A stretch of 64,000 bases of DNA, from NCBI GenBank assembly GCA_002749535.1, contig MZZL01000390.1:571778-635777 (forward strand). Reading direction: 5' to 3'. Within the stretch, counting starts at the first letter, position 1, and each line of letters opens with the position of its first letter. The translations under genes were made by a program, and so were the position numbers. The DNA is from Apophysomyces variabilis (taxonomy: Eukaryota > Mucoromycota > Mucoromycetes > Mucorales > Mucoraceae). The notes under the pieces were generated by a model that was not told where the DNA came from, ran no database searches, and was given only the letters and a program-made list of their open reading frames with translations. Shown here piece after piece: positions 33,384-45,328 of the stretch.

Positions 33384-33871
33384 ATTAACAGTATGATTCA
33401 AGTAAAAGGACAAATTAAATTAAAAAGTAATACGTCCAGCGTTATTTCCTTGGTCTGGCGCACGGGCTTTTGACAAAGTTATTTTGCGTTAATGCGTAAG
33501 AACAGAATTATGCTGGATGAAGATGATTTCTGCATCAGCTATCGATAGAGTACGCATTGGTTAACGATGTGTACGATGATACTGTCAAACCATATTTCTT
33601 CTCTTTTCAATATTCTAAAAGACTAAGTCTTGCGTCATTGTAACTCAATTCACTCCTTTTTTTGTGTCCTACGAGCAGTGCTATTGCACTAAAAAACGCT
33701 TCATTCATGCAGCAAAATATCTCAGAACATCGGACGTACAGAGGAGATCCAGTCCATGTAACCTGGATTCTTTTACAGTCAACGCAAGATTTTATTAAGC
33801 GTAAGCATAAAGATGTAGTTGATTAAACAGCCAAGTCGAAAAAACTGGTATTAACATCGTTCTTTTTGCTG
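33384..33871. other. Short intergenic between convergent genes
   Basis: About 490 bases holding the 3' ends of the Zn2Cys6 gene and of the DDHD gene. No coding exon is seen. Confidence 0.5.
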
Positions 33872-36726
33872 TCATGATTGTTTTGTTGTTGCTATTGATG
33901 ATGCTGTTCTAACTTGCTTTTCTTTTCTAGTGGCAGCTATCTCGTCAGCTTCTTCAGCGATACCATCGCTCGCGGTAGTCCCCTCTTCTGTGGGCTTACT
34001 GTTATTTTCCGGTTGATTCTCGGATTCACAATCTAAATTTTCAAGACGCCGGACGATATGCCATAAGAGATCTTTGTTGGTCCAATAGGAGAAATGCGCC
34101 CTCAAACCAACCAGGTATTCATTCGCGATCATGCTCATAAAACTTTCGGGTTGTAATACATAATCAATACGACGACCTCCTGGTAATTTGTTTAATTCAC
34201 GCTGTCTCTCTTTCTCTTCGTCTTCTTCGGTTTTGGCCTCCTCTTGTGAAGTCCCCTTTTGATCCGCATCTTCTTTCTCTGATTTGCTCGATCCTTTCGG
34301 CAGACTAATGTCTTGAGCCACATCTGCCTTTGTTTCTCCTGGTTCAGTGATTCCGGGACCAGGCTCACTCAACTCCTCGTTCAGTTGCGCGCCAAGATTG
34401 CCCTTATTGTCGTTTCTCTCATTGCTCGACCGGGTTTCTGCCACGGATGCTTTGTCCTCAGCCTCCCTCTTCTCTTCCTTCAAAGCAGTCTCCTTTGCAA
34501 TCGTACTAGGATCGTCGTTGCTGCTGGATGTTGTCATTTTTCGTTTTGCCTCCTGTCTTCCATGACCGAAATTAAGCTGGGCTCGTTCGATCGAATCCAT
34601 CCGTACGCCGTCGATACCGAGAACTTCCACAAGGTGGTGATGTCTGCTCATTTTCTTCTGAGGTGTAGAGGGTCGTACAAGGTGGGTATCATCCAAGGAT
34701 CCTTCGAAAAGAGATCCTGGTGGTAGCGAGAACATGTGTTCATCGTCTGCCTCTATGTCTCTGGTATTGTCAGTCTTGGCTCTCGTCCGGAACTGAGGAC
34801 GCTCTTCGTTATTACTGTGAGCCGAGTTTTTGGATAAATCCTTTTTCTCCATTTCATCTCTAAAAGCCAACAATTGTCCTCGCGTCTGTTCTCGTAACGG
34901 ATCCCATGTGATAATTCCAATTTCTCGCTGTGGCCCCTGTCCTTGTTCATCTTGCCTGTCGTCGTCGCGGGACCCTCTTCCTCTCGTGAAATACTGCAAA
35001 AATGTATTGACTGAAGACATGAGGCTATTGTTTTTATCGGTCATCGAAATACTATCCATGTCCCTTTTCCCCAGATTCTCATTTTCTTGACGGGCTGCAC
35101 TTGCTTCCTCGCCAACAGCCGCTGCGGCTGCGGCTGTCGCATCCTGTAATGGCTCTTCCGCGGAAGATTGTTGTGGTGTCATTTTCCAGGAAAAGAATGA
35201 AAACAGATTGAGACCAGGGAAGGAGGGCATGGACGGAAATGAGAACGACGGGCCAAGTGGAATAGAACGGTCGATCAAGACAGCCGGTTGATCGGTATAA
35301 TATTCATTAATGAGAGGTTCGAAACGATAAGCCTATACAAAGATCGAACCGTTTGACGCTCCAGTGATTTGCCAAAATAAAAAATTATACATTTCTTACC
35401 AGAGGGTCAAACGGATGAAACAAATTTTCAAAGATGATATCGTGATCCGGATGATATTGAATGGGAGACTGATTCCGGAATGTAAGAACAGCCCCAAGAG
35501 GAGAACCTAGCGTGAAAAAGTAGGTCGGCTTAAAATCCAGGTGGGGAACCTGAAAATCAAGTTTCTGATAAGCAGGCGATTCTTCCTCGGTAGGCTGTCT
35601 TTGATGCGATAGGATGTCGTAAATGATCACACCACCAAGACTATGGGATTTTTGCAATACGTCGATAGTCATGAGTAGGAATTCCTTAGTAAAAGAGTAT
35701 ACTTACGAATAGCCTAGCATGACTACTTCGCCATTAAAGTCTGGATGTTTTTCAAGGAAATTATGATAAGATGTATTTAGCAGCTGTGCAACATTATCAA
35801 TGATCTTCTGGCCGCGGTCTTTAGAAAAATAATATAGTACATCCGCGAGGTAATCATTTTCTATCAAACGAATGGTAGGTATCGATTTAAGTGTGATACG
35901 GTTCATGATGGGATCAACTTGATCATGGATATGTCTATGCCATTCGATGGGTATCAGTTCGATGCGGACATTATGGTCCGGAACCCTGGCTTGTAACACC
36001 TGTCTCGTCGCCTCTTGGAGGTTTTCAACTACGAAGTAAAGCGGTTAATCACCCCTTTTCATTCATCTTTCGTTTCTTTTGATACTTGCTATTTTCATAG
36101 AAATGGCCATATTGCTCAGTTTGCTAGAAAAAAATCACATGGAAGTTGAGTTTTATCATGATTGTCCGACATCCGGCAATGCGGGTCATAGTTTTTCGCT
36201 TTTTTCTTTATTACCTGTCCAATGCCCTAACAAAAAGTGTTAATACAGTGAATAAGAGTATAATAAAAATATAGAATCACATACATGGATAATGAATATG
36301 ACGTGGTCAATGGGTACTTCCGATAAGTTTTCGTCTACAGTGGATTCTGTACGAGGAGTCGGCGATAATGGGGGAATGTTCGGATCATCGTCTATGAAAG
36401 AATGCAAAACAGTTAATGGCTGGAATGCAGACCCAGTCCTTGTTGCTTTAAGGAGAAGTATTCATACCAGAAGCGGCGGCAGAGAGTTGCGGAGAAGGGA
36501 CATAGGTCGTTTCGAAAAACATGGAATAAGAGAAAGAGAAGACGACATCATTTGTCTCGGCATCACCTCGAACGGGTCAGGAAATCTTTTGCTTTATTTG
36601 GAAATCGCAGTACGATCTTTGACGTCGGACTTACTGCGGCCTTTAGATATGCTCTTGAGTTGTGGCCAGTAAAGCATACAGTTAACCTTGTTCACGATCG
36701 TTTTCTTGTGCAGTACTGCCGTTCAT
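33872..36726 (-). CDS. DDHD-domain phospholipase (PA-preferring PLA1 type)
   Basis: Eight exons on the minus strand: 36726-36687, 36566-36468, 36391-36285, 36226-36215, 36123-36090, 36028-35707, 35640-35400 and 35332-33872. They total 2316 nt, 771 residues, with every phase joining. The alpha/beta-hydrolase core has VDHVIFIIHGIGQQTEQYG and the lipase Ser motif VMLGYSLGG; the Ser codon is split by an intron. The DDHD region follows (FFTLGSPLGAVLTF, LFHPFDPLAYRFEPLI) and ends with RIDYVLQPESF...HFSYWTNKDLLWHIV. A long acidic, disordered insertion of about 300 residues separates the two DDHD parts. This family hydrolyses phosphatidic acid and related lipids at the ER/Golgi. Odd points are a 12-nt exon (36215-36226) and a GC-AG intron (36089-36029). 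The first exon is the least certain. Confidence 0.85.
36215..36226 (-). other. 12-nt microexon of the DDHD gene
   Basis: GGCATTGGACAG encodes Gly-Ile-Gly-Gln, flanked by ...TTGTTAG and GTAATAAAG. It restores the conserved IIHGIGQQTEQYG motif between exons ending IIH and beginning QTEQ. Confidence 0.85.
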
Positions 36727-37346
36727 ATTGTGTTGTTTATTAAATGCTTTTTCACCCTGTTCTAGGTAATTCTGCGCCTATCAAATTGGCTAGCTTTGGT
36801 GGATAATGAATTTGCGTTACTGAAAAGTGGATTACGGCACAAGATCATAGTTTATTTGCACTAATTTGGTCTCCATTAGGCGGAAACGTTGCGTTCAGTA
36901 ATGAAAAACAGGATTTCACGGTTAATAAATGAGAATGATACTTTTAGTTTTCACTTAGTTAGCGGAATCAGCGACGCTGAGGATTCAGACTGATGCCCAC
37001 GCCTGGCGAGGACTTTCGAATATATGAGGATGAGTGACACCATGAATAAAGAGGCATTCTTTTTGCATTTCTTCCACATAGATAGCTTGAATAACTGACA
37101 GCGGATATCACAGTCATTGATAGCAAAGTATTAAATGTCTTGTAGATACCCAACATTACGCAGTTAATGATTATATATATATATATATGGACAAGACAAA
37201 GACGGTGTCTTCGATGTGCAAGTGGACGATGTATGATATCTGCGCTCTGGTTTTTTAACTGAGAGCAAAAAGAGGAAAGGAGGAAAAGAACGTAAAATTT
37301 ACCTTGGTTGTTTTTCATTGCTTCATTCCCAGAAGAAATACAAATC
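36727..37346. promoter_or_regulatory. Divergent spacer between the DDHD and RCC1-like genes
   Basis: 620 bases between divergent starts. A TA run lies near 37170-37188. Short frames are present, but no gene is supported. Confidence 0.4.
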
Positions 37347-38390
37347 ATGCTTTTATATGGTTTTGGTTCTAACGGAAGTGGCCAGCTTGGTGTGGGCCAT
37401 GAAGAAGACATGTCCAAACCGACTTTATGTATAGGCATTCCTGCCAATGAACATATTGTCAAAGTGGTTGGTGGAGGTAATCATTCTGCAGTACTGACCA
37501 AGAGTGGTCGTGTATTTCTTGCGGGATCAGGACAATGGGGAGAAGCGAAGCAAAAGACCATGGAGCCGTCTCATGGTGAACCATGGACAACATTTCACGA
37601 ACCAGTCCTACTTCAGAACCATAATTGGCGTGATGTAGCCTGTGGTTGGGCATTCACGCTGCTGGTCAGTCAATCCGGTCAAGTCTACGGGTTTGGTTCG
37701 GCGCGTTTTGGTGAACTTGGGCCAGAGGTGCTTGCAGACACGGGGCTAGTGGAAATCCAGGATCTGCAGGACATCGTAGCCGTGGCGTGTGGGTGGCGAC
37801 ATTGTGTGGCGTTGGATCGCAAGGGCCATGTGTTCGGATGGGGATGGGCAAGACACGGCCAGCTGGGACGACGTATTGGAAAACAGGTCAAGGTGACCGT
37901 CCAGCAACTAGAAGAGGCTGGCATATGTAGTGAGATAGCCTGTGGCCATCTTCATACGGTTCTTCGAAGGACAGACGGCACTGTGCTTGTATTTGGATCG
38001 AACAAGCATGGTCAGTTAGACGATCCTAAGGTGCCTGCCACACACCTATCCGCTGGCTGGCATCACAACGCCATACTGACATCGGACAAAAGGTTGATCG
38101 GCTGGGGGCGTAACGATCACCATCAACTCCATGAACTTGAGAACGTATCAGCATTTATTTGTGGATCAGAACACACATTGGCTCAAAAGGATAATACTGT
38201 GTTGGCATGGGGATGGAACGAACACGGTAATTGTGGCACGGATCAAGATTCTACTGAGCCAAGTCTGGTTACCTTGCCACAAGGACGTGTTGTCCTTCTT
38301 GGCGCTGGATGTGCTACTTCATGGATTGGTATTGAACCTTTTGACGGTTCCAACTCGTCAAATCCGGAGTTCGGAAATGAATCTCGATAA
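37347..38390 (+). CDS. KTI13: RCC1-repeat protein, Kti13/Ats1-like
   Basis: Single exon; the start at 37347 (MLLYGFGSNGSGQLGVGHEEDMSKP) is chosen because the RCC1 fold begins immediately. It has 347 residues, close to yeast Ats1/Kti13 (333), whose opening is similar. Repeated RCC1 blades are visible: VYGFGSARFGELG, VFGWGWARHGQLG, VFGSNKHGQLD, LIGWGRNDHHQLH and VLAWGWNEHGNCG, alternating with VACGW.H / IACGHLH / SAGWHH motifs. Kti13 partners Kti11/Dph3 in Elongator-dependent tRNA wobble-uridine modification and diphthamide synthesis. A general RCC1-like protein is the alternative, since the repeat alone does not fix the function. It is divergent from the DDHD gene. Confidence 0.7.
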   Translation: MLLYGFGSNGSGQLGVGHEEDMSKPTLCIGIPANEHIVKVVGGGNHSAVLTKSGRVFLAGSGQWGEAKQKTMEPSHGEPWTTFHEPVLLQNHNWRDVACGWAFTLLVSQSGQVYGFGSARFGELGPEVLADTGLVEIQDLQDIVAVACGWRHCVALDRKGHVFGWGWARHGQLGRRIGKQVKVTVQQLEEAGICSEIACGHLHTVLRRTDGTVLVFGSNKHGQLDDPKVPATHLSAGWHHNAILTSDKRLIGWGRNDHHQLHELENVSAFICGSEHTLAQKDNTVLAWGWNEHGNCGTDQDSTEPSLVTLPQGRVVLLGAGCATSWIGIEPFDGSNSSNPEFGNESR

Positions 38391-38590
38391 GGGCTGCAAA
38401 CTATAAAAGGGCCCGAGAATTCATCCATCTTACATATTCCCACCGTTTCCTCTTATCAGGTCTTTGACACTCTCTGTCTCTCTCTGTTCCGCCTTCCTCT
38501 TATTCTTTTTTACCAGTTGCTTCAGTGAGTTTTCTTAATAGAGCAAACTCCCCGTTTCGGACCGCTTTTCGTTGTTTTTTTTCTGCTTGT

Positions 38591-40004
38591 ATGCTTTCCC
38601 CACGTCTGATTCGATTGCCCCACACCTTACCGAGTGTGACTCATCTCAGACTTACTCAGCTTAAATTCCGTGGGATCCAACCATCTTATACTTTTGCTTA
38701 TCGTTTCAAATCTACTATGACCGGACGCCCTGTTCGCGTATTGACAGGTAAGAAAAAAATAATACAAAGCTTCAACACCTAGCGTCCCTTAAAACCGACA
38801 AGATCCATAAAAATTATCCGGGTTTCTCTAAGCATAACATTTTCCTTTTTTAGTCGGCACTGGAGCCGTTGGTGCTATTTATTCCTGGCGGCTATCCAAG
38901 TCATGTCATGTCACTACCGTCTGTCGTTCGAATTACGATGCCGTCCGTGAGAAGGGATTTGCCATTGATTCCAAGAAATTTGGCCAAGAGGTCTTCATTC
39001 CTCACAACGTAGTTAGGTCTGTTGAAGAAACCTCTAATGAGGAACCTTATGACTACGTCGTCGTCACCACGAAAGCCTTGCCTGAGCTGACGAACGTGGC
39101 TGACGTTATTGCGCCTGCAGTCAAGGAAAACACAACCGTTGTCTTGATCCAAAATGGCTTAGGTAGAGTAACGTCCTATAGCACTCCTGTTTCCTTTTAT
39201 TTTCCACTCGTTAGCTGTGTGTGTAACGAAAGAATGACATTTAGGCATCGAAGAACCTATCACCACACGATTTCCCTCCAACCCTATTGTTTCCATTGTT
39301 GCTTATATCGGAACTTCCCAGACCGCGCCAGGACAGATTGCCATGTTAGGCGGTGAGACCTTGATCATTGGCGAATACAAAGCGGCACCTGTCGATTCGG
39401 AGCAGCAGCGTGAGAAATTCATCGAGCTACTGGAGAAAGGCGGGGTTACTGTCCAACGAGTGGAGGATGTGGAACAAGTGCGCTGGCAAAAATTGTTTTG
39501 GTAAGAAAAAAGGACGAACAGTTCTTGTCTCTCGTTCTTGTTCCGGCTATTGACATATATCCCGCTATCTTAACGTTCAGGAACGCCTGCTTTTCCCCCG
39601 TGTGCACGGTGACAGGGCTTAATACAAGCCAGGTCTTGGCTAATAAGGACGCCATGTCAACGGTGAAGAATGTCATGCTGGACGTGATCCGCACCGCCAA
39701 TGCCATGGGTTACTCCTTCGATGAAAAAGAGCAATATGAGTTGATGGTGGCCAAGACGGAACAGACAGCATTGAATTACAAGCCTTCCATGTAAGAAACC
39801 AGAAAATAGAAAATGCAGTCATCCAACACTTTCTAACCCGTCTTTCTCAGGCAATTGGATTATGAACGAGGTCAACCAATGGAAGTAGAAGTGATCCTTG
39901 GAACACCTTTACGCCGTGCAAAAGCAAAAGGATTAGACGTTCCCTACTTAGAAACTTTGCATGATCTTTGCAGTGCATTGAATGCACGAGCACTCAATAA
40001 ATGA
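38591..40004 (+). CDS. PAN5: 2-dehydropantoate 2-reductase (ketopantoate reductase)
   Basis: Five exons: 38591-38747, 38854-39162, 39245-39500, 39581-39790 and 39851-40004; 1086 nt, 361 residues. The NADPH-binding motif VGTGAVGAIYSWRL opens the catalytic part, followed by VVVTTKALPE, VLIQNGLGIEE, the N-terminal to C-terminal domain joint WQKLFWNACFSPVC and the family C-terminal block LDYERGQPMEVEVILGTPLR (active-site Glu region). It reduces ketopantoate to pantoate in the vitamin B5/CoA pathway. The first 40 residues (MLSPRLIRLPHTLPSVTHLR...) are Arg/Leu-rich without acidic residues, which predicts mitochondrial import. An internal Met (MTGRPVRVLT) would give a cytosolic form. Dual targeting by alternative starts is possible. 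Confidence 0.92.
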
Positions 40005-40369
40005 GCATAGACTATATTAAGCAATATATATAATACATATGAGCAGTATTTCTTTAAGATAAATAGGATCACAAGGCTACATCGGCAAATAGCACAAAGG
40101 TTAAACAGCCCGAGGATTACCTAGCATGGCCCAGAAAGACAGAACTTCGTCTCGAACAAAGAATGCCATGAGCTCACATTGCATGACAGGACCGCACATC
40201 TCTGTATGCGCGATTTTCTTAATTCTGATATCAGCAAATCCAAGCAGAAATGATCACACCAAAAAGATGTCTGGGAAGATGTGTTCGCAGTAAGTCTAGG
40301 CTCATTCTTTCCTTATATGAGCTGTCTTTTCCAATTTCATGTTAACGAACTTTACGTTCTACTACCTAG

Positions 40370-40815
40370 CGCTGGTCGCAGAGTGCTTTACGTGTGCTAT
40401 GTTCCAGAATCAAAGAAGATGTAGCTAGGAAAGAAGACATCGTTGTAGCATATGGTGATGGAAGCTTTGGTCATGTATATATAGGAGATATATCAGCGCC
40501 TGTCAAGACATTTCGTCGAAAACTATCTCATTATGGGATCATGATATTCATTAACGAACCGCAAACAACCCGTAAATGCTCCAATCCATTTTGACGTGAC
40601 CAAGCCCGCCAATGGACACAATCCGGTATAAACACTTTAAACGCTGCCAAAAAAAAAATCCTCTGCACCGCCTACGACCTTCTCTCCATGCTGTATGACA
40701 TTGGGGAACATGCCATATAATTTGGAATAGGGATGCCAACGAGGCCAGGAACGTCTTGTACATATTCTGGCACATAAGAGAAAGCAACGGTGCCAGATCA
40801 ACTGAATTCACCTAA
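40370..40815 (+). pseudogene. Decayed Fanzor/TnpB-like nuclease fragment
   Basis: After a possible acceptor at 40369, a frame reads WSQSALRVLCSRIKEDVARK, then IVVAYGDGSFGHVYIGD, SAPVKTFRRKLSH and FINEPQTTRKCSNPF before a stop near 40594. Further on, at about 40725-40815, a frame reads WNRDANEARNVLYIF and ends at TAA 40813-40815. The order is G.GSF...AP.K.lRR.L, then a .TS..CS.C-like zinc-ribbon start, then W-N-R-D-x-N-x-A-x-N. This is the C-terminal half of the RuvC-like domain of eukaryotic TnpB relatives (Fanzor/OMEGA family). The second Cys pair is lost, several stops interrupt the text (one TGA fits a former CGA), and the N-terminal part is not found. It is a relic and not active. Confidence 0.6.
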
Positions 40816-41176
40816 CAAATACAGGATCTTGTCTTATGCTTACATCTCTTGGTATGTATGGAAATTGCGACGCCGTCATTGGGTGTTACTCTAGAGCGAA
40901 TAAGTCAGACCGTAACTTGGAAGAGTCCTAAAAGGAGAGAAGGACACTCAAAGAGTGCGATAACCAGAAGAGGCTAATGAAAGTAATTTCTTTTTTTTTT
41001 TAAGATGTAACAGGCATTAAATAATACACATGAGGGAGGACAAAGAAAGAGACAAAAAAATACTGTACAGAAAACACAAGGAGAAGCAATAAAAAATAAA
41101 AAGAAAAAGGAAAAGACATAGAGATATGATAGATTATAGATAGTATAAACGAAGGGAGGGGGGGATAAGTGGACGA
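40816..41176. other. Intergenic, low-complexity purine tract
   Basis: Downstream of the nuclease relic and of the RhoGEF gene end. A-rich/GA-rich DNA lies at 41030-41165. No gene is seen. Confidence 0.5.
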
Positions 41177-44100
41177 CTAAGAGGTTGAATGTAGTTTCAG
41201 GTTAAAAATGAAATGGTAAGTATCTTTTCGTGGATCACACATCACACCAAATATGAGAGGAACTTCTGCCTTGTGGCCATTGTTGAGACAACGAATATTA
41301 TGCCCTCGAATAACCTGCTCGAGTTGGCCCTAAGATAGATTTTTGCACAAATGAGCTTATCTTTCCCAAGCTATGACCATTATCTTATGCTTACCGTCTC
41401 CACATGGCGAATCTCGATAAAAGAATGATCAAATGCAATAACGTAGGGGTAAACAAAAGCAAAGTGCTCAGGATGTCCTTCCCACTCAATCAAAAAGTTG
41501 GGATAGACCCGATTTCCCTTGCCATTGATATAGAATCCATATTCTAAAAATAGCCCCATTCATGAGATCCCCCGATTCCACGTCTTCATTCATGAACCTT
41601 ACCATCATAGCAGACAAAGTAACAATCTCGCGAAGGCACGCTAAACAGTGCAATGCGTTTTATTGAAGGACGAAGATGAAGCCCAGCTTCTTCCTTTTCC
41701 CGGTCAGTCACAAATTTGAGCTGCTTATCGTCAGGATTCAACATATCTATAGGAAATTTAAGAAAAAAGGCAAAGAAATCGTTAGGATATCGGCCAATGA
41801 GGAGATATCAGTCTCTTACCTTGAGGTTTATCTGTTCGCATGTCCACAACTATAATACCACGTGGACCAGTGATTAGCATATTTCTTGAAGAGAGCTCAA
41901 CAGCCCAGGCTTCACTAGGTATGTAGCAATCTTTGAAACGTTTCAAATGCAGATCTGAAGGAGATGGAGCTCGCACAAGTCTTTCCAAAAGACCTTGTTT
42001 CCGGTTGAATTCCATCGGTTTCGCAGGTTCAAATGCCGTGATCGTGGATTGCAATGTCGAGACACGTGGGACACAAACAAGCGTGCGATGTAAACATTGA
42101 CCCACATGGAAAAAGGGAACATGGCTCTGGACTTTTCGACCAGGAACCTGGTCTTCGGGCTTGCTATTCACCACATCCAGACCATATTCCCACAAAACCT
42201 TATCGGCTAATACGAGCAGCAGTTCCGCCGCTTCCAAAACTTGCACCTGAGTCACCCGATCAAGCGAAAGAACCTTATGGGGCGTTCGGGTACCTGTGGT
42301 ATGGCCAACATACACACCGTTATCGGTTGCTAACAGATACTGCTGTCCACCATCTAATCAATTGTCGTGGACAGATGAGTATTCCTTTATATGCCCATTA
42401 TCGAGAATATACACTTACTAAAGGTGATCATATGGTTGATTTTCGTATCAACATAGAATTCCCGCTCTCGGACGGCCGGACAGAGATCAAAGATAGGTTG
42501 TCGTTTATCTCTCTCCACTTGCAGCTTGTGTATCTTGTCAAACCATGGTTTACGAGTAGCAATGGATGGAGCATACAGTGTTACATTGCCAGACCCTTTT
42601 CTTCCCAAATGCTGAAAGGAGATGGGATACCCCGTTTTGGACGACAAAATGACAGAACCACCGCTCATCAGTGAATGCATGGATGTGTCTGTAGAACGCT
42701 TCGCATGCCCATTTGCGCTCCCGTTACTACTCTGACCATTCAGCTTATTGGGAAGAATTGAACTTGACCGACGAACACGAGTCATATCTGGAATGGTGAC
42801 CGACAATAGTTCGATAGGTATTGGCTAAGCACAAAAGATAAGTCAGCATGGATTCAGTTGGATTTCAAGACAAACCGTACACGTTTCTGGATAATGTAAT
42901 GTTCTATGGCATTAATCATCTTTACTTTTGCCACCACGAGGTAATGATCGAATAATATCACTTGGTATTCTGTGGAGTCTAAATTAGGGCTCTTTCGAAG
43001 TGTGCCTTGCTTGTAGATATATCGAGCTTCGTCTAACAAATGCAGATCCTAAAAGGACCGGTTAACTATTTGCCAGCTGCCATTAATCCTCTTTGGCTTC
43101 ATACCATCTCATCTGTTTTGTGCTTGAAAGACAAGTGACGATGTATTCGCTCCAGATCAAAACGGTTTTTCGCTTTACCAGCCTCAGCATTTACTCGTTC
43201 CAAGAATCGCTTGATGACATCAACTGCTTCCGGAATTTTGACATGATCAGCATGGTCTTCTGGAGTATGTTTCAATATCTCGTTTAGAAGTAGAGAATAT
43301 CGTCCTAGACGGGTTGTTGGTTTCGTCAAGTAACCGTTCAATTCCAGCTTGAGTGAACTAGGATGTCTCTCCGTTGACTATTTTTGACATCAGCCGAGCG
43401 ATCGGAAATGGAAAGGAAAAAGAAAACACACGGAAGGGAAACTTACTTCTGCAAACGCGTCAAAGTCCTTATTAATGTACTTTTCATATTCAAGTTCGTA
43501 TTTCGCTTCATGTTGTCTGGCGCCATACTGGATGTAGGGCTCGAAGCGCTGAACAAATTCCAACATGATATCCCCAATTTGCGAAACAATAGGGTTTTCC
43601 TTTTGACGGGCTTTTAATGCCGCAACAAGTTGCGAGTTGATGGCATGGATGGACATGACATTGCAAAACACCTTTTGAATAAATGTTTCCCGTCGAGCAA
43701 CTGGAATAACTTCTGAATTCCGTAAAGGTTCGATCCACATCTTTTCGTAGTATATCAATGTAGGAATGAGTTTAGGCCACAAACCCGTTTTCTCCCTTTG
43801 TTTACCGTGTTTAAATACTCCAAATCTTTGACGAAATCATCTTCAGTATAAATCAATTCGAAGATCGTCTCCTGCCTTTTTCGTTCTTGATGTGAAACAG
43901 AGGCTAATACATCTTTGGGTGTCACGTCCGCCCATAGTTCGTGTGTTTGCTGTCGAAGATTTGCACTGCTGCTAGATCTGGCCAGTTCACTCCCCGCAAA
44001 TTCGACTCGTTTTGGCTAATTAGAAAATCCAATAAAGATGAACATCTGCCCTTTGCAGCAAAGTATTGAACAAAAATGGCTCGGGAACTCACCTGGCGCA

Positions 44101-45328
44101 ACCGTTTAGGGCATGTGTAACTATAACAAGGCTTTTTAGCATGGCAAGCAGGTGAGTAACAATGAGTCAATTCTGTGAATACGCCGTTAGGTAAACTATC
44201 GTCAGATGTATCAATGTCATGGTGGGATGTGGTTACAGAAGCATTTTCCATGAAAAAGTCGCTAACGCTACTGCTACTGGTTGTCATTGTGCCAGGCGAC
44301 ATCATGGGGCTTTCGTTCACACAGTGCATCGCGCGATCATCGAATTGATAAATTTCGGTACACGAATCGATCAACCGACTTTCGTAATTGACGTCGTGAA
44401 AAAGTCGTTGTACACCCAATGCTCTTCCAAGGCGGAGTGCCTGAAGTCGATCGGTAGTGCGAGCAATTTGGGTAATCTTATCCTGCAATGTTGCACATTC
44501 AATAACTCTTTTTTTGCTTCGTTTTTCCTCTTTCCATTTTCTTTACGTGCACACAAAGAAAAAAAAATAAGAGAATGGGAATCTTACCACTGCCTCCTGA
44601 CCGTCAAATGCATTTTTGTACTCGATGCCGTTTTTTACACGGTCCCCTAAAACGATGCGTTGTTTTAATTCAGCAGCTACTCGAGATAAAAGTGCTGGAT
44701 AAATAGAGAGGATGGTAGAGGAAGAAGAGGAGGGTCGTGATGATGATTTGGTTGTTGCGTTTTGTGTCATTCGTGTGTTGGAAGAAGGATGGCTACCGTA
44801 AGCAAAACTACGTGATCGTTGGGCCAGAATTTCATCCACTAAGGGTTTGTCTTGGCGTTCTATCAAAAGAGGGTCGGCATTTTGGATGAGGTTGTTTCAC
44901 TTCTTTTTTAATCTCATTTTCTGAATATTTTTTTCTGATTTTGTTTTACCTGAAAGATGTTGTATTCCAGGGGAGTCGTAAGAAGATGATATATTTATCG
45001 TATGTTGAGTTGAGTGTGTTGTGTCGATAATGGGGTGAGTATTTCGTTCTGTTTGACGATGGTGTGGAGAAGAAGAAGCTGCGGTTGAGGGGCTTCTAAG
45101 AAGGATTTTTTCCCATCGGTTTGGTTGTGTTCGTGTTGAGGATGGCGATAACCGTCGACTGATATTTAGCGGAGAATAAGAGCCGCTTATCCATTTTTGA
45201 GAGGTATTTCGGTGAAGTTGTGAAGAGAGAGCAGAATCGACGTAGGCATGACGTTCGGAGGCAGTGTAGCTCAAGTCATGACCATGCTGAGGAGGGCATG
45301 GTGGAGGAAGGTCTTGACGAATAGTCAT
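41177..45328 (-). CDS. ROM2: Rho1 guanine nucleotide exchange factor, Rom1/Rom2 type (DEP-DH-PH-CNH)
   Basis: A multi-exon minus-strand gene from ATG 45328 to TAG 41177, about 1,100 residues. Exon joins were checked only in part. Domain order: a disordered Ser/Pro N-terminus; a DEP domain (44760-44330: YPALLSRVAAELKQRIVLGD, AFDGQEAV, DKITQIARTTDRLQALRLG); a Rom2-typical Cys segment (HCYSPACHAKKPCYSYTCP, near 44150-44110); a DH domain (about 43920-43100) with ELIYTEDDFVKDLEYL and LTKPTTRLGRYSLLLNEIL; a PH domain (about 43040-42400) with YKQGTLRKSPNLDS and RKPWFDKIHKLQ; and a CNH domain (42330-41180) from VYVGHTTGTRTP to IFGVMCDPRKDTYHF. This order is that of fungal Rom1/Rom2, which activate Rho1 for glucan synthase and cell-wall integrity signalling at the plasma membrane. 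At least ten short introns interrupt it. Confidence 0.9.

Noticed and set aside
38525..38590. Upstream extension of the ketopantoate reductase frame
   Set aside because: It begins with GTG and has no ATG. The first in-frame ATG is at 38591.
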